From Bacteroidota bacterium (GTDB lineage Bacteria > Bacteroidota > Bacteroidia > Bacteroidales > JAAYUG01), in the NCBI GenBank assembly GCA_029571215.1, contig JAKPTE010000002.1:1-57818 (forward strand): DNA of 57,818 nucleotides, read 5' to 3'. Below, in pieces: positions 43,833 to 53,800 of the stretch (position 1 is its first letter; each line of letters starts with the position of its first letter). The notes under the pieces were generated by a model. It did no database searches. It was not told the origin of the DNA and saw nothing but the letters and a program-made list of their open reading frames with translations. The translations under genes were made by a program, and so were the position numbers.

Positions 43833-44891
43833 TTACTTGTGATGGTTCGTTTGCTTCTCTTTTATTTCATTTTTTGCACGGGCCGATGATTCCCTGATCA
43901 GCACTTCAGACGGAATGATGACTCTGCGGACTTCCTTCCCGGTATATTTTCCCTGCACCCGCTCCAGAAGAAGCGAAGCAGCCTTTTTTCCCATTTCAAA
44001 TCCGTGCTGTTCAACAGAGGTCATGCCGGGGGTAATAAGGGATGTAAATGGTTCATTGGCAAAGCCGGTTATGCACATTTGTCCCGGGATGCTAATTTTG
44101 TTTTCCTTGCACCAAAGCAGAGCCCCTAACGCAGAATAATCACCCGACGACACAATGGCATCGGGCTTTTTCCTATTCCGCCAGAGAAATTCCATGGCCT
44201 TGTACCCGGCCTCCCTCGTCAGCACATTATTCAGCATCCAATCGGTGTTGATTACCAGGTGATACTGGTTCATGGCAGCCAGAAATCCGTTTGACCGCTC
44301 CCGGTATATGTTGATATGACTCGGGCCGGCAAAATGAGCCAGATTACGACAACCGGAATGTATAATGTGTTCAGTGACCCGAAACGCTGCGTCATAATCA
44401 TCAATCACTACCGAATCGGCACTTATCTCCTCAGGTACCCGGTCAAAAAAAACCAGCGGTACCTCTTGCCTGATTAGTCTTTGAATATGCTCATAGTTTT
44501 TTGTCTGCAGCGACACGGAAATCAGCAGCCCTTCTACAACCCCCTTCCCCATTTTTTCCAGAAGATGCACTTCGCGTTCCACCTGCTCATATGATTGCCC
44601 GATCAGGATATGATATCCCTGCTTCCCTGCTTCCTCCTCAATGCCCCTGATGACACGGGCAAAGAAATGACGGTCAACCTGTGGAACAATAACCCCCAGA
44701 ATGTTGCGCTGCCGCTTTCGCAGGTTGACAGCCATTTCATCCGGACGGTAATTCATCTCCCGGGCAGTCTGCTGTACTTTCCGGCGCATTTCCTTGCTGA
44801 TCCGCGGATGATCCTGGAGAGCACGAGAAACGGTTGAAGCAGTCGTATTCAGCTTCCGGGCAATATCGTGTATGGTAACCCTTTTTTTCAT
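43833..44891 (-). CDS. LacI-family regulator of uronate catabolism
   Basis: Repressor of 352 residues with an N-terminal LacI helix-turn-helix (VTIHDIARKLNTTASTVSRALQ) and a periplasmic-binding-protein-like effector domain. ATG 44891 (MKKRVTIHDI) is chosen: the -7 box TAACTTTG at 44906-44913 lies just upstream, and the longer frame to 44948 runs through promoter and operator. It is first in the lacI-kduI-kduD operon and divergent from eda. The effector is probably a ketodeoxyuronate intermediate (inference). Confidence 0.9.
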   Translation of the reverse strand: MKKRVTIHDIARKLNTTASTVSRALQDHPRISKEMRRKVQQTAREMNYRPDEMAVNLRKRQRNILGVIVPQVDRHFFARVIRGIEEEAGKQGYHILIGQSYEQVEREVHLLEKMGKGVVEGLLISVSLQTKNYEHIQRLIRQEVPLVFFDRVPEEISADSVVIDDYDAAFRVTEHIIHSGCRNLAHFAGPSHINIYRERSNGFLAAMNQYHLVINTDWMLNNVLTREAGYKAMEFLWRNRKKPDAIVSSGDYSALGALLWCKENKISIPGQMCITGFANEPFTSLITPGMTSVEQHGFEMGKKAASLLLERVQGKYTGKEVRRVIIPSEVLIRESSARAKNEIKEKQTNHHK

Positions 44892-44901
44892 TGAGAAACC
44901 C

Positions 44902-44931
44902 TTGCCAAAGTTAGTTTTTTTTCTAATTTTG
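44902..44931 (+). promoter_or_regulatory. Promoter of eda-exuT
   Basis: TTG (44902-44904), a 19-bp spacer, and TAATTTTG (44924-44931), an exact Bacteroidota promoter. The predicted start near 44936 falls inside the LacI-type operator. Confidence 0.7.
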
Positions 44932-44936
44932 TGCAA
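44906..44936 (-). promoter_or_regulatory. Promoter of lacI-kduI-kduD
   Basis: On the minus strand: TTG (44936-44934), a 20-bp spacer, and TAACTTTG (44913-44906), again an exact match. The -33 TTG lies inside the operator, and this promoter interlocks with the divergent one. Leader about 10 nt. Confidence 0.68.
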
Positions 44937-44954
44937 TCGATTGTCCAATATTGG
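44932..44954. promoter_or_regulatory. LacI-type operator plus adjacent palindrome
   Basis: TGCAATCGATTGTC (44932-44945) has the central CG and near-symmetric arms of LacI-family operators (perfect core CAATCGATTG, 44934-44943). It is followed by the palindrome CCAATATTGG (44945-44954). Binding would cover the minus-strand -33 box and the plus-strand transcription start, so both operons could be repressed together. Confidence 0.65.
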
Positions 44955-44959
44955 AAAAT

Positions 44960-45631
44960 ATGGCTGATTTTCCCCGTATCCAGGTGTACCAGAAAATGCT
45001 GGAAACCGGTATTATCCCGATTTTTTACCATCCGGATGTTGAAATCTGCAAAGGAGTCATTAAAACCTGCTTCGATGCCGGCCTGAGGGTCTTTGAGTTT
45101 ACCAACCGGGGAGATCATGCCCATGAACTCTTTTCAGATCTCCACAGGTATGTGGTAAAGGAATTGCCAGGAATGATAATTGGTACCGGCTCAGTTATCG
45201 ATGCCCAGACGGCTGTTCTTTATATCCAGCTTGGATCCAACTTCATTGTTTCGCCTTTGCTTGACGAAAGTACCGCCAGAGTATGCAACCGGAGAAAAGT
45301 TGCATGGATTCCGGGAACCGGATCGGTGACAGAAATTTCAAGAGCTGAAGAACTGGGCGCCGAGATAATTAAAATTTTTCCGGGTGGAGCCGTTGGTGGA
45401 CCGAAATTCATATCAGCCGTCAGAGGACCCATGCCCTGGGTAAGCCTTATGCCTACCAGTGGAGTCGAACCAACTGAGGAAAGCATCAAAACCTGGTTCC
45501 AGAACGGGGCAGTCTGCATTGGCATTGGCACACAACTATTTACAAAGCAAATTATTGAGAAACACGACTGGTCACATCTGAAAGAGAATATTATCCGGAC
45601 CATCGAAATAGTCAAAAAATACAAAAAATAG
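44960..45631 (+). CDS. eda: 2-keto-3-deoxy-6-phosphogluconate aldolase
   Basis: Class I aldolase of 223 residues that splits KDPG into pyruvate and glyceraldehyde 3-phosphate. The Schiff-base region is IIKIFPGG and the acid region FEFTNRGDHA. It completes the uronate route after KduI/KduD and a KDG kinase, which is not in the window. ATG 44960 (MADFPRIQ) follows the operator; exuT starts 7 bp after the stop. Confidence 0.93.
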   Translation: MADFPRIQVYQKMLETGIIPIFYHPDVEICKGVIKTCFDAGLRVFEFTNRGDHAHELFSDLHRYVVKELPGMIIGTGSVIDAQTAVLYIQLGSNFIVSPLLDESTARVCNRRKVAWIPGTGSVTEISRAEELGAEIIKIFPGGAVGGPKFISAVRGPMPWVSLMPTSGVEPTEESIKTWFQNGAVCIGIGTQLFTKQIIEKHDWSHLKENIIRTIEIVKKYKK

Positions 45632-45638
45632 AGACTGC

Positions 45639-46949
45639 ATGAATTCAAATGTATCCCTGCAGGAGCGTATAGGGAACTATCGCTGGACTATCTGCGCACT
45701 TATATTTTTTGCCACTACGGTAAACTATCTCGATCGTCAGGTAATAGGAATTTTAAAGCCCCTGCTCAAAACTGATCTTGGCATCGGGGAGGCTGAGTAT
45801 GGATACATCGTCACTGCCTTTCAGTTAGCCTATGCAATTGGTATGATCTTCGCCGGACGGATCATTGATAAAATCGGAACCAAAATCGGTTATGCTCTTT
45901 CGCTTATTTTATGGAGCATTGCCGCCATGGCACATGCGCTGGCAAAGGGTCCTGTAGGATTTGGCGCAGCGCGCGCCTTTCTGGGGATCAGCGAAGCAGG
46001 TAACTTCCCCGCTGCCATAAAGACGGTAGCCGAATGGTTTCCTAAAAAGGAACGTGCGCTGGCTACCGGAATATTTAACAGCGGAACCAATATTGGTGCC
46101 ATCATAGCTCCGATTGTGGTACCCTGGCTTGCAGCAAAATGGGGATGGCAAATGGCTTTTATAGCCACCGGTGCCATTGGATTTATCTGGTTAATTTTCT
46201 GGTTTATTTTTTATGAAGTTCCGGAAAAGCAAAAACGTCTTTCATCGGCAGAACTTGCCTATATCAAGTCAGACCAGGAATCGGAAGAAAAAACCAGCAT
46301 TCCCTGGCTCACCTTACTGAAATACCGGCAAACATGGGCCTTCGTTATTGGAAAATTCCTTACCGATCCCATCTGGTGGTTTTATCTGTTCTGGATTCCC
46401 GGCTGGCTGCATGATGTCAGGGGACTGGATATTAAATCGTTCGGTCTGCCCCTTGTCGTGATCTACACGGCAACTACCATAGGTAGTATTTTCGGTGGAT
46501 GGCTCTCATCCTTCATGATTTCTCGTGGGGTGGCGGTTTACAAAAGCAGGCGCCGGGCCATGCTGTTATTTGCTTTGCTCGTCATACCCATTGTATTCAC
46601 TCAAACCAAAGGAATCAGTCTGTGGAGTGCTATCGCTCTTATTTCATTGGCTGCAGCCTGCCACCAGGCATGGTCAGCTAACATCTTCACTACCGTATCG
46701 GACATGTTTCCTAAAAATGCAGTGGCTTCGGTAACGGGAATCGGGGGAATGGCCGGAGCAGTTGGAGGAATGTTGGTCGCTGTTTTTGCAGGAAATGTCC
46801 TCGAATTCTGGGAAAAAAAAGGAAGCATCCAAACCGGATACCTTACCTTGTTTATTATTGCAGGAACGGCCTACCTTATCGCCTGGATTCTGTTCAACCT
46901 GGTTGCTAAAAAAATGGAACCTGTTGTGATAGAAACTAATAAAGCCTAA
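45639..46949 (+). CDS. exuT: Hexuronate MFS transporter (ExuT-like)
   Basis: Major facilitator of 436 residues with 12 predicted membrane helices, in the anion:cation symporter branch that includes ExuT and related glucuronate/galacturonate carriers. VNYLDRQVIGILKPLL and the RAFLGISEAGNFPAAIKTVAEWFPKKERALATGI block are typical. It is co-transcribed with eda, consistent with uptake of hexuronates or related sugar acids. Its stop overlaps by 3 bp the stop of the convergent hydrolase gene. Confidence 0.88.
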   Translation: MNSNVSLQERIGNYRWTICALIFFATTVNYLDRQVIGILKPLLKTDLGIGEAEYGYIVTAFQLAYAIGMIFAGRIIDKIGTKIGYALSLILWSIAAMAHALAKGPVGFGAARAFLGISEAGNFPAAIKTVAEWFPKKERALATGIFNSGTNIGAIIAPIVVPWLAAKWGWQMAFIATGAIGFIWLIFWFIFYEVPEKQKRLSSAELAYIKSDQESEEKTSIPWLTLLKYRQTWAFVIGKFLTDPIWWFYLFWIPGWLHDVRGLDIKSFGLPLVVIYTATTIGSIFGGWLSSFMISRGVAVYKSRRRAMLLFALLVIPIVFTQTKGISLWSAIALISLAAACHQAWSANIFTTVSDMFPKNAVASVTGIGGMAGAVGGMLVAVFAGNVLEFWEKKGSIQTGYLTLFIIAGTAYLIAWILFNLVAKKMEPVVIETNKA

Positions 46950-48031
46950 CGAAACCGGTACGCTGCTTTTTCCATATCAGCTTGTGATTTAAACGGAACA
47001 GGAGGCTGAAGATACCGGCTGAGAAACACGTAAATCCTGTACCTTATTTCTCTAGCTTCTTTTGTATCCATGCGATCAAACGAATGGCCTCCGGGCACAT
47101 CCCGGAAAATTTCGTATTCGAATTTCTTGTTATTTGCTTTCAAGGCATTGATCAGGTTTTCCACTTCCAGAACATTTACATCCTCATCATTTGTATTTGT
47201 GTGGATCAGCAAAGGGGTTTTCAGCTTATCAGCATTCCATACCGGCGATCTGCGGCGGTACTCCTGGACATCCTCGCCTGCTGTCTTCCCTATATGATAA
47301 TCGGCTGAATAGAGAGCCCTGTATTCATCATCCTTATATCCCATTCTGGCAACCAGGTCACTTACGGGAACCCCGGCAAAGGCAACGGTATAATGTTCGG
47401 GATATCGGAAAATATTCATGAGCGCTATAAGACCCCCATGGCTCCATCCCACAATTCCAACCCGGTTCTTATCCACAATGGAATAGTTATCAATCATATA
47501 CTGCCGGCTTGCATCTACATCTTCCACTTCCAGCCCTCCGTAATCAATTTTCCGCCAGAAATCGGCACCGTAGCCCGTACTTCCCCGATATTCGGCTGCC
47601 ACCACAATATACTGCTGAGCCATCATTTCCCTGATGATATGGGTGTGATAGGTAGTAAAATCAGCATGAACACCTCCGTGCGGAAGTACAATCAATGGAT
47701 ATTTTTTTGCAGGGTCAACCGACCTGGGAATAAAAACGTAACACCAGAATTTTACAGGGTTCCCTGCCCCCTCCGCGGTGGGATTTTTCTCATGCGCCAA
47801 AGGTGGACCGGTAATATATACCTTGTCGATGAAGGCAACATCCCCTACCCTGTCGAACCAGAGAATATCATCCATTGTTTTCTGCAGAACATCCAACCTG
47901 TGTTCGAGCATCTCAAATTGCTGCCCCATTATTTTGATTTCATCTGGTTCCTTCGTCTGGGCGTATCCTGCATTCAGCAGCACTCCCCACAGAAACAAAA
48001 ACAACAAATTCCGAATGGTTTTCATTTTCAT
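46946..48031 (-). CDS. Exported S9-family (prolyl oligopeptidase-like) hydrolase
   Basis: Alpha/beta hydrolase of 361 residues with a signal peptide (to about residue 24). The C-terminal peptidase_S9 domain has the nucleophile motif GWSHGG, Asp in TNTNDEDV, and His in GGHSFDR. There is no N-terminal beta propeller, so it is much shorter than true prolyl oligopeptidases; an esterase function is also possible. A TAAATTTG box lies at 48057-48064. Confidence 0.82.
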   Translation of the reverse strand: MKMKTIRNLLFLFLWGVLLNAGYAQTKEPDEIKIMGQQFEMLEHRLDVLQKTMDDILWFDRVGDVAFIDKVYITGPPLAHEKNPTAEGAGNPVKFWCYVFIPRSVDPAKKYPLIVLPHGGVHADFTTYHTHIIREMMAQQYIVVAAEYRGSTGYGADFWRKIDYGGLEVEDVDASRQYMIDNYSIVDKNRVGIVGWSHGGLIALMNIFRYPEHYTVAFAGVPVSDLVARMGYKDDEYRALYSADYHIGKTAGEDVQEYRRRSPVWNADKLKTPLLIHTNTNDEDVNVLEVENLINALKANNKKFEYEIFRDVPGGHSFDRMDTKEAREIRYRIYVFLSRYLQPPVPFKSQADMEKAAYRFR

Positions 48032-48056
48032 TGGTATTTGATAATTATCACAGAAA

Positions 48057-48064
48057 CAAATTTA
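48057..48064 (-). promoter_or_regulatory. -7 box TAAATTTG of the S9-like gene
   Basis: Exact TAnnTTTG on the minus strand, 25 nt before the ATG at 48031. No TTG at the -33 position. It is divergent from the MFS -7 box at 48086. Confidence 0.45.
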
Positions 48065-48085
48065 TCCACATTTTTTAAGGAATTG

Positions 48086-48093
48086 TATCTTTG
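48086..48093 (+). promoter_or_regulatory. -7 box TATCTTTG of the MFS exporter
   Basis: Exact TAnnTTTG, ending 9 nt before the ATG at 48103, so the leader would be only a few nt. No clear -33 TTG. Confidence 0.45.
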
Positions 48094-48102
48094 CGGCCAA
48101 TT

Positions 48103-49425
48103 ATGCCGAGGAAAAGACGTTTCAGTTTTATTCCGGATCAGTTCTATCCTGTATTTATCAGGAAGTCTTTCTCTGCCTGGTTCAGACAAACCTTCAGGGC
48201 ACTGCGATCACGAAATTATAAATTGTTCTTTGGCGGACAAAGCATATCCCTTATTGGTACCTGGATGCAACAGATTGCCTTAAGCTGGCTCGTTTACCGC
48301 CTGACAAACTCTGTTTTTCTTCTCGGGCTGGTAGGGTTCAGTACTCAGATTCCTGCTCTTCTGGTTACTCCACTGGCTGGTATTCTGATTGACCGGTACA
48401 ATTCACGGCATATTCTTATTACCACTCAGATTTTATCAATGATTCAGGCACTTTTGCTCTGGCTCCTGATTTTTACCAACCAGATCGACATCTGGCACAT
48501 ACTGGTTCTGAGTTTCTTTCTGGGAACCGTCAATGCAGTCGATGCTCCTACCCGACAGTCCTTTGTCGTGGAGATGATTGAAAAAAGGGACGATCTCGTA
48601 AACGCTATTGCTTTGAATTCAGCCATGTTCAATTCGGCCCGGCTAATTGGCCCTGCCATTGGAGGTGTTGTAATTGCCCTCGTGGGAGAAGGCAACTGCT
48701 TCCTTCTGAACGGAATAAGCTACCTGGCAGTAATCGGAGCATTGATGGCCATGCGTCTTCCCGGCCTGCCCAAAAAGACTGGCCGTTCGCATCCTCTTAC
48801 CGAACTGATGGAAGGGTTCAGGTATACCTTTGGGCAGCTCCCGTTTCGCACCATTTTGTTCCTGATTGCCCTGATCAATTTCGTCGGAGTATCCTATTCT
48901 GTAATGCTTCCGGCACTGGCCCGGGATATTTTGCACGGGGGAGCGCATACGCTCGGATTTCTTATGGGTATGACGGGAGCTGGAGCCCTCACAGGCGCTC
49001 TTTTTCTTGCCTCCAGAAAAGACACCCTGAGCCTATTGAGGTACATGCCATTAGCCATAAGCATTTTTTTAGCAAACCTGGTGGTTCTCGCACTTTCCCG
49101 AAGCATTTTGCTGGATGCAGGTGCCTTGTTTTTTGGTGGTCTGGGAATGATGCTCACTATGGGCAGCGGTAACACCCTTATTCAATCCATGTCGGATGAC
49201 AGAATGCGGGGAAGGGTAATGAGCTTTTATGCCATGTCTTTCCTGGGAATTGGCCCGTTTGGAAGCCTTCTGGCCGGAACCGTATCGCAAAAAACCGGAT
49301 TACCTTTTACCTTTCTTGCAGGAGCTGCTCTTACTCTTGTTGGATTACTTCTTTTTCTCATTTACCTGCGTAAAATCCACTTTCAGGTCATCCGGAACCT
49401 CCGTAAAAAGCAGACTAAAGATTGA
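48103..49425 (+). CDS. MFS exporter, EntS-like (MFS_3)
   Basis: Transporter of 440 residues with about 12 membrane helices. The N-terminal FRALRSRNYKLFFGGQSISLIGTWMQQIALSWLVYRLTNS block and ILIDRYNSRHILI are typical of the EntS/MFS_3 exporter group. Substrate unknown. ATG 48103 (MPRKRRF) is used; an earlier TTG at 48091 lies within the -7 box. Convergent with the epimerase-like gene. Confidence 0.85.
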   Translation: MPRKRRFSFIPDQFYPVFIRKSFSAWFRQTFRALRSRNYKLFFGGQSISLIGTWMQQIALSWLVYRLTNSVFLLGLVGFSTQIPALLVTPLAGILIDRYNSRHILITTQILSMIQALLLWLLIFTNQIDIWHILVLSFFLGTVNAVDAPTRQSFVVEMIEKRDDLVNAIALNSAMFNSARLIGPAIGGVVIALVGEGNCFLLNGISYLAVIGALMAMRLPGLPKKTGRSHPLTELMEGFRYTFGQLPFRTILFLIALINFVGVSYSVMLPALARDILHGGAHTLGFLMGMTGAGALTGALFLASRKDTLSLLRYMPLAISIFLANLVVLALSRSILLDAGALFFGGLGMMLTMGSGNTLIQSMSDDRMRGRVMSFYAMSFLGIGPFGSLLAGTVSQKTGLPFTFLAGAALTLVGLLLFLIYLRKIHFQVIRNLRKKQTKD

Positions 49426-49454
49426 TGTTGTGAAAATGACTGAGAACTTCAGAA

Positions 49455-50687
49455 TTACCCTTCACACAATATTTTTTCAGTTCTCCTGTAAAGTTCAAAA
49501 CACATTCTGCTGTTATGATAAGGACATTTCCAGAATCCGGCCTTATCATATGTCACGATTGGTTCTCCCTGTGGATTTAGTCTGTAATACCATTCTCCAC
49601 CATGAAGGTCCAGAAAGTAGGAAGTTATAAACCGTGCCAGTGAGGCAGCCGTCCTGAGAAACAGGTTGTCGCCCGATATTTCCCATGCATTCAGAAAACC
49701 AACCACACCTTCAGCCTGAGCCCACCATTCCATCTCTCCCTTGTTGGATGGCTCCTTCCTTTCTGTCTCATGGCACAATCCACCAAAGGAATTGATCCCG
49801 GCCAAAACAGCTGATGCCATCCTCACTGCATTTTCCTTCGACTTTTTGATCAGGGAATCATCCTGCAGTGCTTCTGCCGCCTCCTGAATCAACCAGCTTC
49901 CCTCTATATCGTGGCCGTAGGAAATCAGATCCGATTTGCTGTTCCAGAATTCATCAAAGAATAACCGGAAATGATAATCGGCAGGGTCGATGATCCTGTC
50001 GAAAAATATACCGATTAGATTCTTCAGTCGTTCGCCAAGCAGAGTTTCATTATGTATTTTAAATAGGTTGGCATATCCTTCCAGAATATGCAGATGCGTG
50101 TTCATTGTCTTTTTCTCATTCATATCAAGCTTGCTGAGCCGGAGGTCTTCAACAACTCCCCATTCCCTGCTGAAAGCCTCAATGTAACCATTATTCTGCT
50201 GATCAAAAGCATATTTTTCAATCAGAGCAAACAGATCCAGAGCGCGTTCCAGGGCTTCCCGGTTGCCGGTAACCAGGAAATATTCAGCCATAGCATAGAT
50301 GACAAAAGCCTGGGCATAGATCTGCTTTTTTGTTTGCGAAGGATTCCCTTCAGCATCAACAGCCCAGTAATATCCTCCGTACTTTTCATCACAGAACCGT
50401 GTGCAAATAAATTCGAATGCCCTGTGCGCAAGTTCCAGGCACCGCTCATCCTGCCATAAACGATATCCGGAAGAGAAGGTCCATAGTATTCTTGCATTAA
50501 GTACCAGTCCTTTTTCGGCTTCCCGATCAATCGCGTTACTAAAATCAATTCTTCCGAAAAAACCGCCATTCTTCCTGTCGGGCATCATTGTATGCCAGAA
50601 AGGGAGAATATCATCAGAAAATTCCTGCATGGCAAATTTTCTTAAATACTGTATCTCTGAACGTTGAATATTGGATAAAGCATTCAT
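49455..50687 (-). CDS. AGE-family sugar 2-epimerase (cellobiose epimerase-like)
   Basis: (alpha/alpha)6-barrel protein of 410 residues in the N-acylglucosamine 2-epimerase family. Conserved His motifs include NTHLHILEGYANL and YGHDIEGSWL, and the C terminus has WKCPYHNSRMCFE. This size and these motifs suit cellobiose 2-epimerases, which convert beta-1,4-disaccharides such as mannobiose or cellobiose. ATG 50687 is preferred over a TTG at 50735, because a TATCTTTG box lies between them. Confidence 0.87.
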   Translation of the reverse strand: MNALSNIQRSEIQYLRKFAMQEFSDDILPFWHTMMPDRKNGGFFGRIDFSNAIDREAEKGLVLNARILWTFSSGYRLWQDERCLELAHRAFEFICTRFCDEKYGGYYWAVDAEGNPSQTKKQIYAQAFVIYAMAEYFLVTGNREALERALDLFALIEKYAFDQQNNGYIEAFSREWGVVEDLRLSKLDMNEKKTMNTHLHILEGYANLFKIHNETLLGERLKNLIGIFFDRIIDPADYHFRLFFDEFWNSKSDLISYGHDIEGSWLIQEAAEALQDDSLIKKSKENAVRMASAVLAGINSFGGLCHETERKEPSNKGEMEWWAQAEGVVGFLNAWEISGDNLFLRTAASLARFITSYFLDLHGGEWYYRLNPQGEPIVTYDKAGFWKCPYHNSRMCFELYRRTEKILCEG

Positions 50688-50707
50688 ATCATATCTGCTA
50701 ATTGAAA

Positions 50708-50715
50708 CAAAGATA
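50708..50715 (-). promoter_or_regulatory. -7 box TATCTTTG of the epimerase gene
   Basis: Exact TAnnTTTG on the minus strand, 20 nt before the ATG at 50687. TTTG at 50733-50736 lies 17 bp upstream, slightly short for the -33 element. Confidence 0.5.
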
Positions 50716-50815
50716 ACAGATCTGAAATAAAGCAAATGAATGGGTACCTTTAAAAGACAAATCGAATAATCGAAGAGTTATTCTACGTTCGCCTGAAAAG
50801 ATTTTCAGATTGTTT

Positions 50816-50846
50816 TTGGGTATCTTCAAAATTTACTGTATCTTCG
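50816..50846 (+). promoter_or_regulatory. Promoter-like sequence of the propeller sensor kinase
   Basis: TTG (50816-50818), a 20-bp spacer, and TATCTTCG (50839-50846), one mismatch to TAnnTTTG. Leader about 19 nt to the ATG at 50870. Confidence 0.45.
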
Positions 50847-50869
50847 GTCACTCTCTGCACGTTTCGCAA

Positions 50870-53800
50870 ATGGCTACAGCAGTTATTTCATATGAACAGA
50901 ACCGTTATCGTTTTACGGTTCTTCTGTTTTTATGCTTCCTGTCAATAGTGCCATTCAGCAGAGCTTTTGGACAATCCAATGTTCCCAGGTTTTCGCGATT
51001 GTCAACCGAAGATGGCCTTTCCCAGACTACCATCACCAGCATTGCCCAGGATACAACTGGCTTCATGTGGTTTGGCACCTGGGACGGCCTTAACCGTTAC
51101 GACGGATATACCTTTACTGTATTCCGCCCATCTCCTCACGACAGTACCTCAATCAGCAACAATTCCATCCGGACAATCTTCATTGACTCAAGGGGAAGAC
51201 TCTGGGTAGGAACTGATCATGGCCTGAACCTGTACCATCCTGATAAAGAAATATTTACCCGTATTTTTCACAAACCGGCTGAGCCTGGTTCCTTAAGTTC
51301 CGACGTTGTTCGATGCATTTTTGAAGATTCAAAAAAGAGAATCTGGTTCGGTACCCGAGGAGGAGGAATTAATCTTTTGGAAAATGATTCGTTGCACTTT
51401 TCCTCCTTTGTGAACCCTAAAAAGGGAAGCACAATCCCTCTTGAAAATTTTGTTTTCTGCCTCGAAACTGACAAAAGCACAGATGGTGATTATCTTCTTG
51501 CAGGAACAGAAGGAGGGCTTTTCAGGCTCAATGTTTCTACCGGAAAATATTCACAGGTCATCCTGCCATCTCTGCATATCACCAGCGCCGTAATGGCAAT
51601 TGCCTATGAATCGGACAGTGTTTTGTGGATTGCGACCTGGGACCAGGGGTTGATACGATGGAACCAGAAAAAGAATATCTGCCGCCAGTTTCTGTTTAAT
51701 CCATCTGATCCAGGGAGTCTACCCTCCAACCTCGTTACAACACTTGTATTCACACCCAACAGGGAATTATGGATCGGTACACGGGGAGGAGGACTGGGAA
51801 TCTGGCAACCGGCACAAAATAAATTTCAACGTTTGATAAATGCTCCCGGAAATATCAACAGTCTTTCCGATAATTCCATAACAAGTGCTTTTGTCGGAAA
51901 TGACGGAACCATATGGATTGGGACCCAGATCGGAGGCATTAATAAATACAACATCCGGCAACGTCACTTTAAATTATACCGCAATGATCCAGGGAATCCG
52001 TATTCCCTCAGCAGCAATATAGTCACATCCATTTTCCAGGATTCAAAAGGTAATCTGTGGATAGGAACAAGGGAATCGGGTTTAAACAGGCTCAACCATC
52101 AAAGCAGTTCATTTTTCCGTATTAAAACATTGTCTTCTGGTTCTGAAGGACTTTCGAGCAATGCTATCACCTCTTTCTGGCAGGATCCTGCCTCTCCTGA
52201 AATCCTATGGATAGGAACTGACGGGGGAGGCCTGAACCGGATGGATCTCACCACAGGAAAATTCAAGGTTTTTCGTCGTGAGAGCAATAATCCTTTTTCC
52301 CTGAGCAACAATTATGTTTATAGCATTACGGGTGATAAATTCGGACGTATTTGGATCGGCACATGGGGTGTTCCCGGCCGTGGAGGGCTTGATCTATTCA
52401 TCCCGTCATCCGGCAGGTTCATCAATTTCCCTCATCGTGACAAAGATTCTTCTACCATTAGCTCTAATGCCGTAATGAAGGTATTGTGCGATTCCAAAAA
52501 CATACTTTGGATAGGTACTAAGGGTGGAGGTCTCAATAAAATTAAACTATATCCGCCCGAACAACTCAGAAAAACTCCCGGAATTCTTCGTATCTATATA
52601 CACGATGAAAACAATCCCCACAGTTTAAGCAATAACGATGTTTACGCCATTTATGAAGACGCTGAAGGAGTCATCTGGATTGGAACAGGGGAAGGGCTCA
52701 ACCGTTACGATCAGGAAAACGACGAATTTGTGCGCTTCACCCTTCAGAACGGGCTTCCCAGCAATGTGGTGTACGGAATCCTTGACGACAGGCAAGGGAA
52801 TCTCTGGGTCAGCACGGCTAACGGAATTGCCCGTATTGATAAAACGGGTGACATACGGGTTTATGACAAAAACGACGGGCTGCAGGAAAATACCTTCTAT
52901 CCCGGCGCTTATTTCAAAAGTTCCTCCGGAGAATTATATTTCGGAGGAACCGGAGGACTGACATATTTTCACCCCGACAGCATAACGGCTGTCCAACAAT
53001 ACCCCAGAGTAATAATAACTTCTGTGCAGGTATTTAACCGGAAAGGTGTCCGGCAACCCGAAAAGTTCCTTTCCGGAAAAAAAGGTGTCTCCCGATATCG
53101 GGAAATCACCCTTTCTCCTTTTGATTTCATGATAACTATCGAATTTGCCGCATTGGAATATGTTTCGCCCAACAAAATTACCTATCAGTATCAGCTCAAA
53201 GGCCTTAGCGATGAATGGATTCAGACTTCAGCCTCTAACCGCAGAGCCACCTTCACCAACCTGAAACCCGGGGATTATCAACTCTCCATTGCTTTGAGCG
53301 GAGCATCTGAGACAGAAGAACATGGAGCCAGTCTGATCATTCATGTTTTGCCTCCCTTTTATAATACATGGATATTCAAGCTGATCATCATCCTTGTTCT
53401 TATAGGTCTGGTTGCATGGCTCTTTATCAACAGGATCAGTGCTCTGCGCCGTGAAAAAGCCCAGATTGCAAAGAAAGCCGAAGAAGACCTGTTTGAAGAA
53501 AGAAACCAGCTCAGAACCCTGATCGACAACATGCCCGACCTGATATTCATTAAAGACCGTGAAAGCCGGTTTATTGTTGCCAATAAAAAACTTGCCAGAA
53601 TTATGGGCAACCGCACACCCGAGGAACTTGTCGGAAAAACCGATTTCATTTATTACCCATCCCGTCTGGCCAACAAGTTTTACCAGGATGAACAGCAACT
53701 AATGCTAACCGGAACACCAATCATCAATCAGATTGAACCGGGACTGGACGAAGAGGGGAAACCTGCCTGGATATCGGTAACTAAGGTGCCTCTAAAAAAT

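Noticed and set aside
47393-48283. 296-residue open frame antisense to the S9-like hydrolase
   Set aside because: Runs through the divergent promoter region and into the MFS gene; no domain seen.
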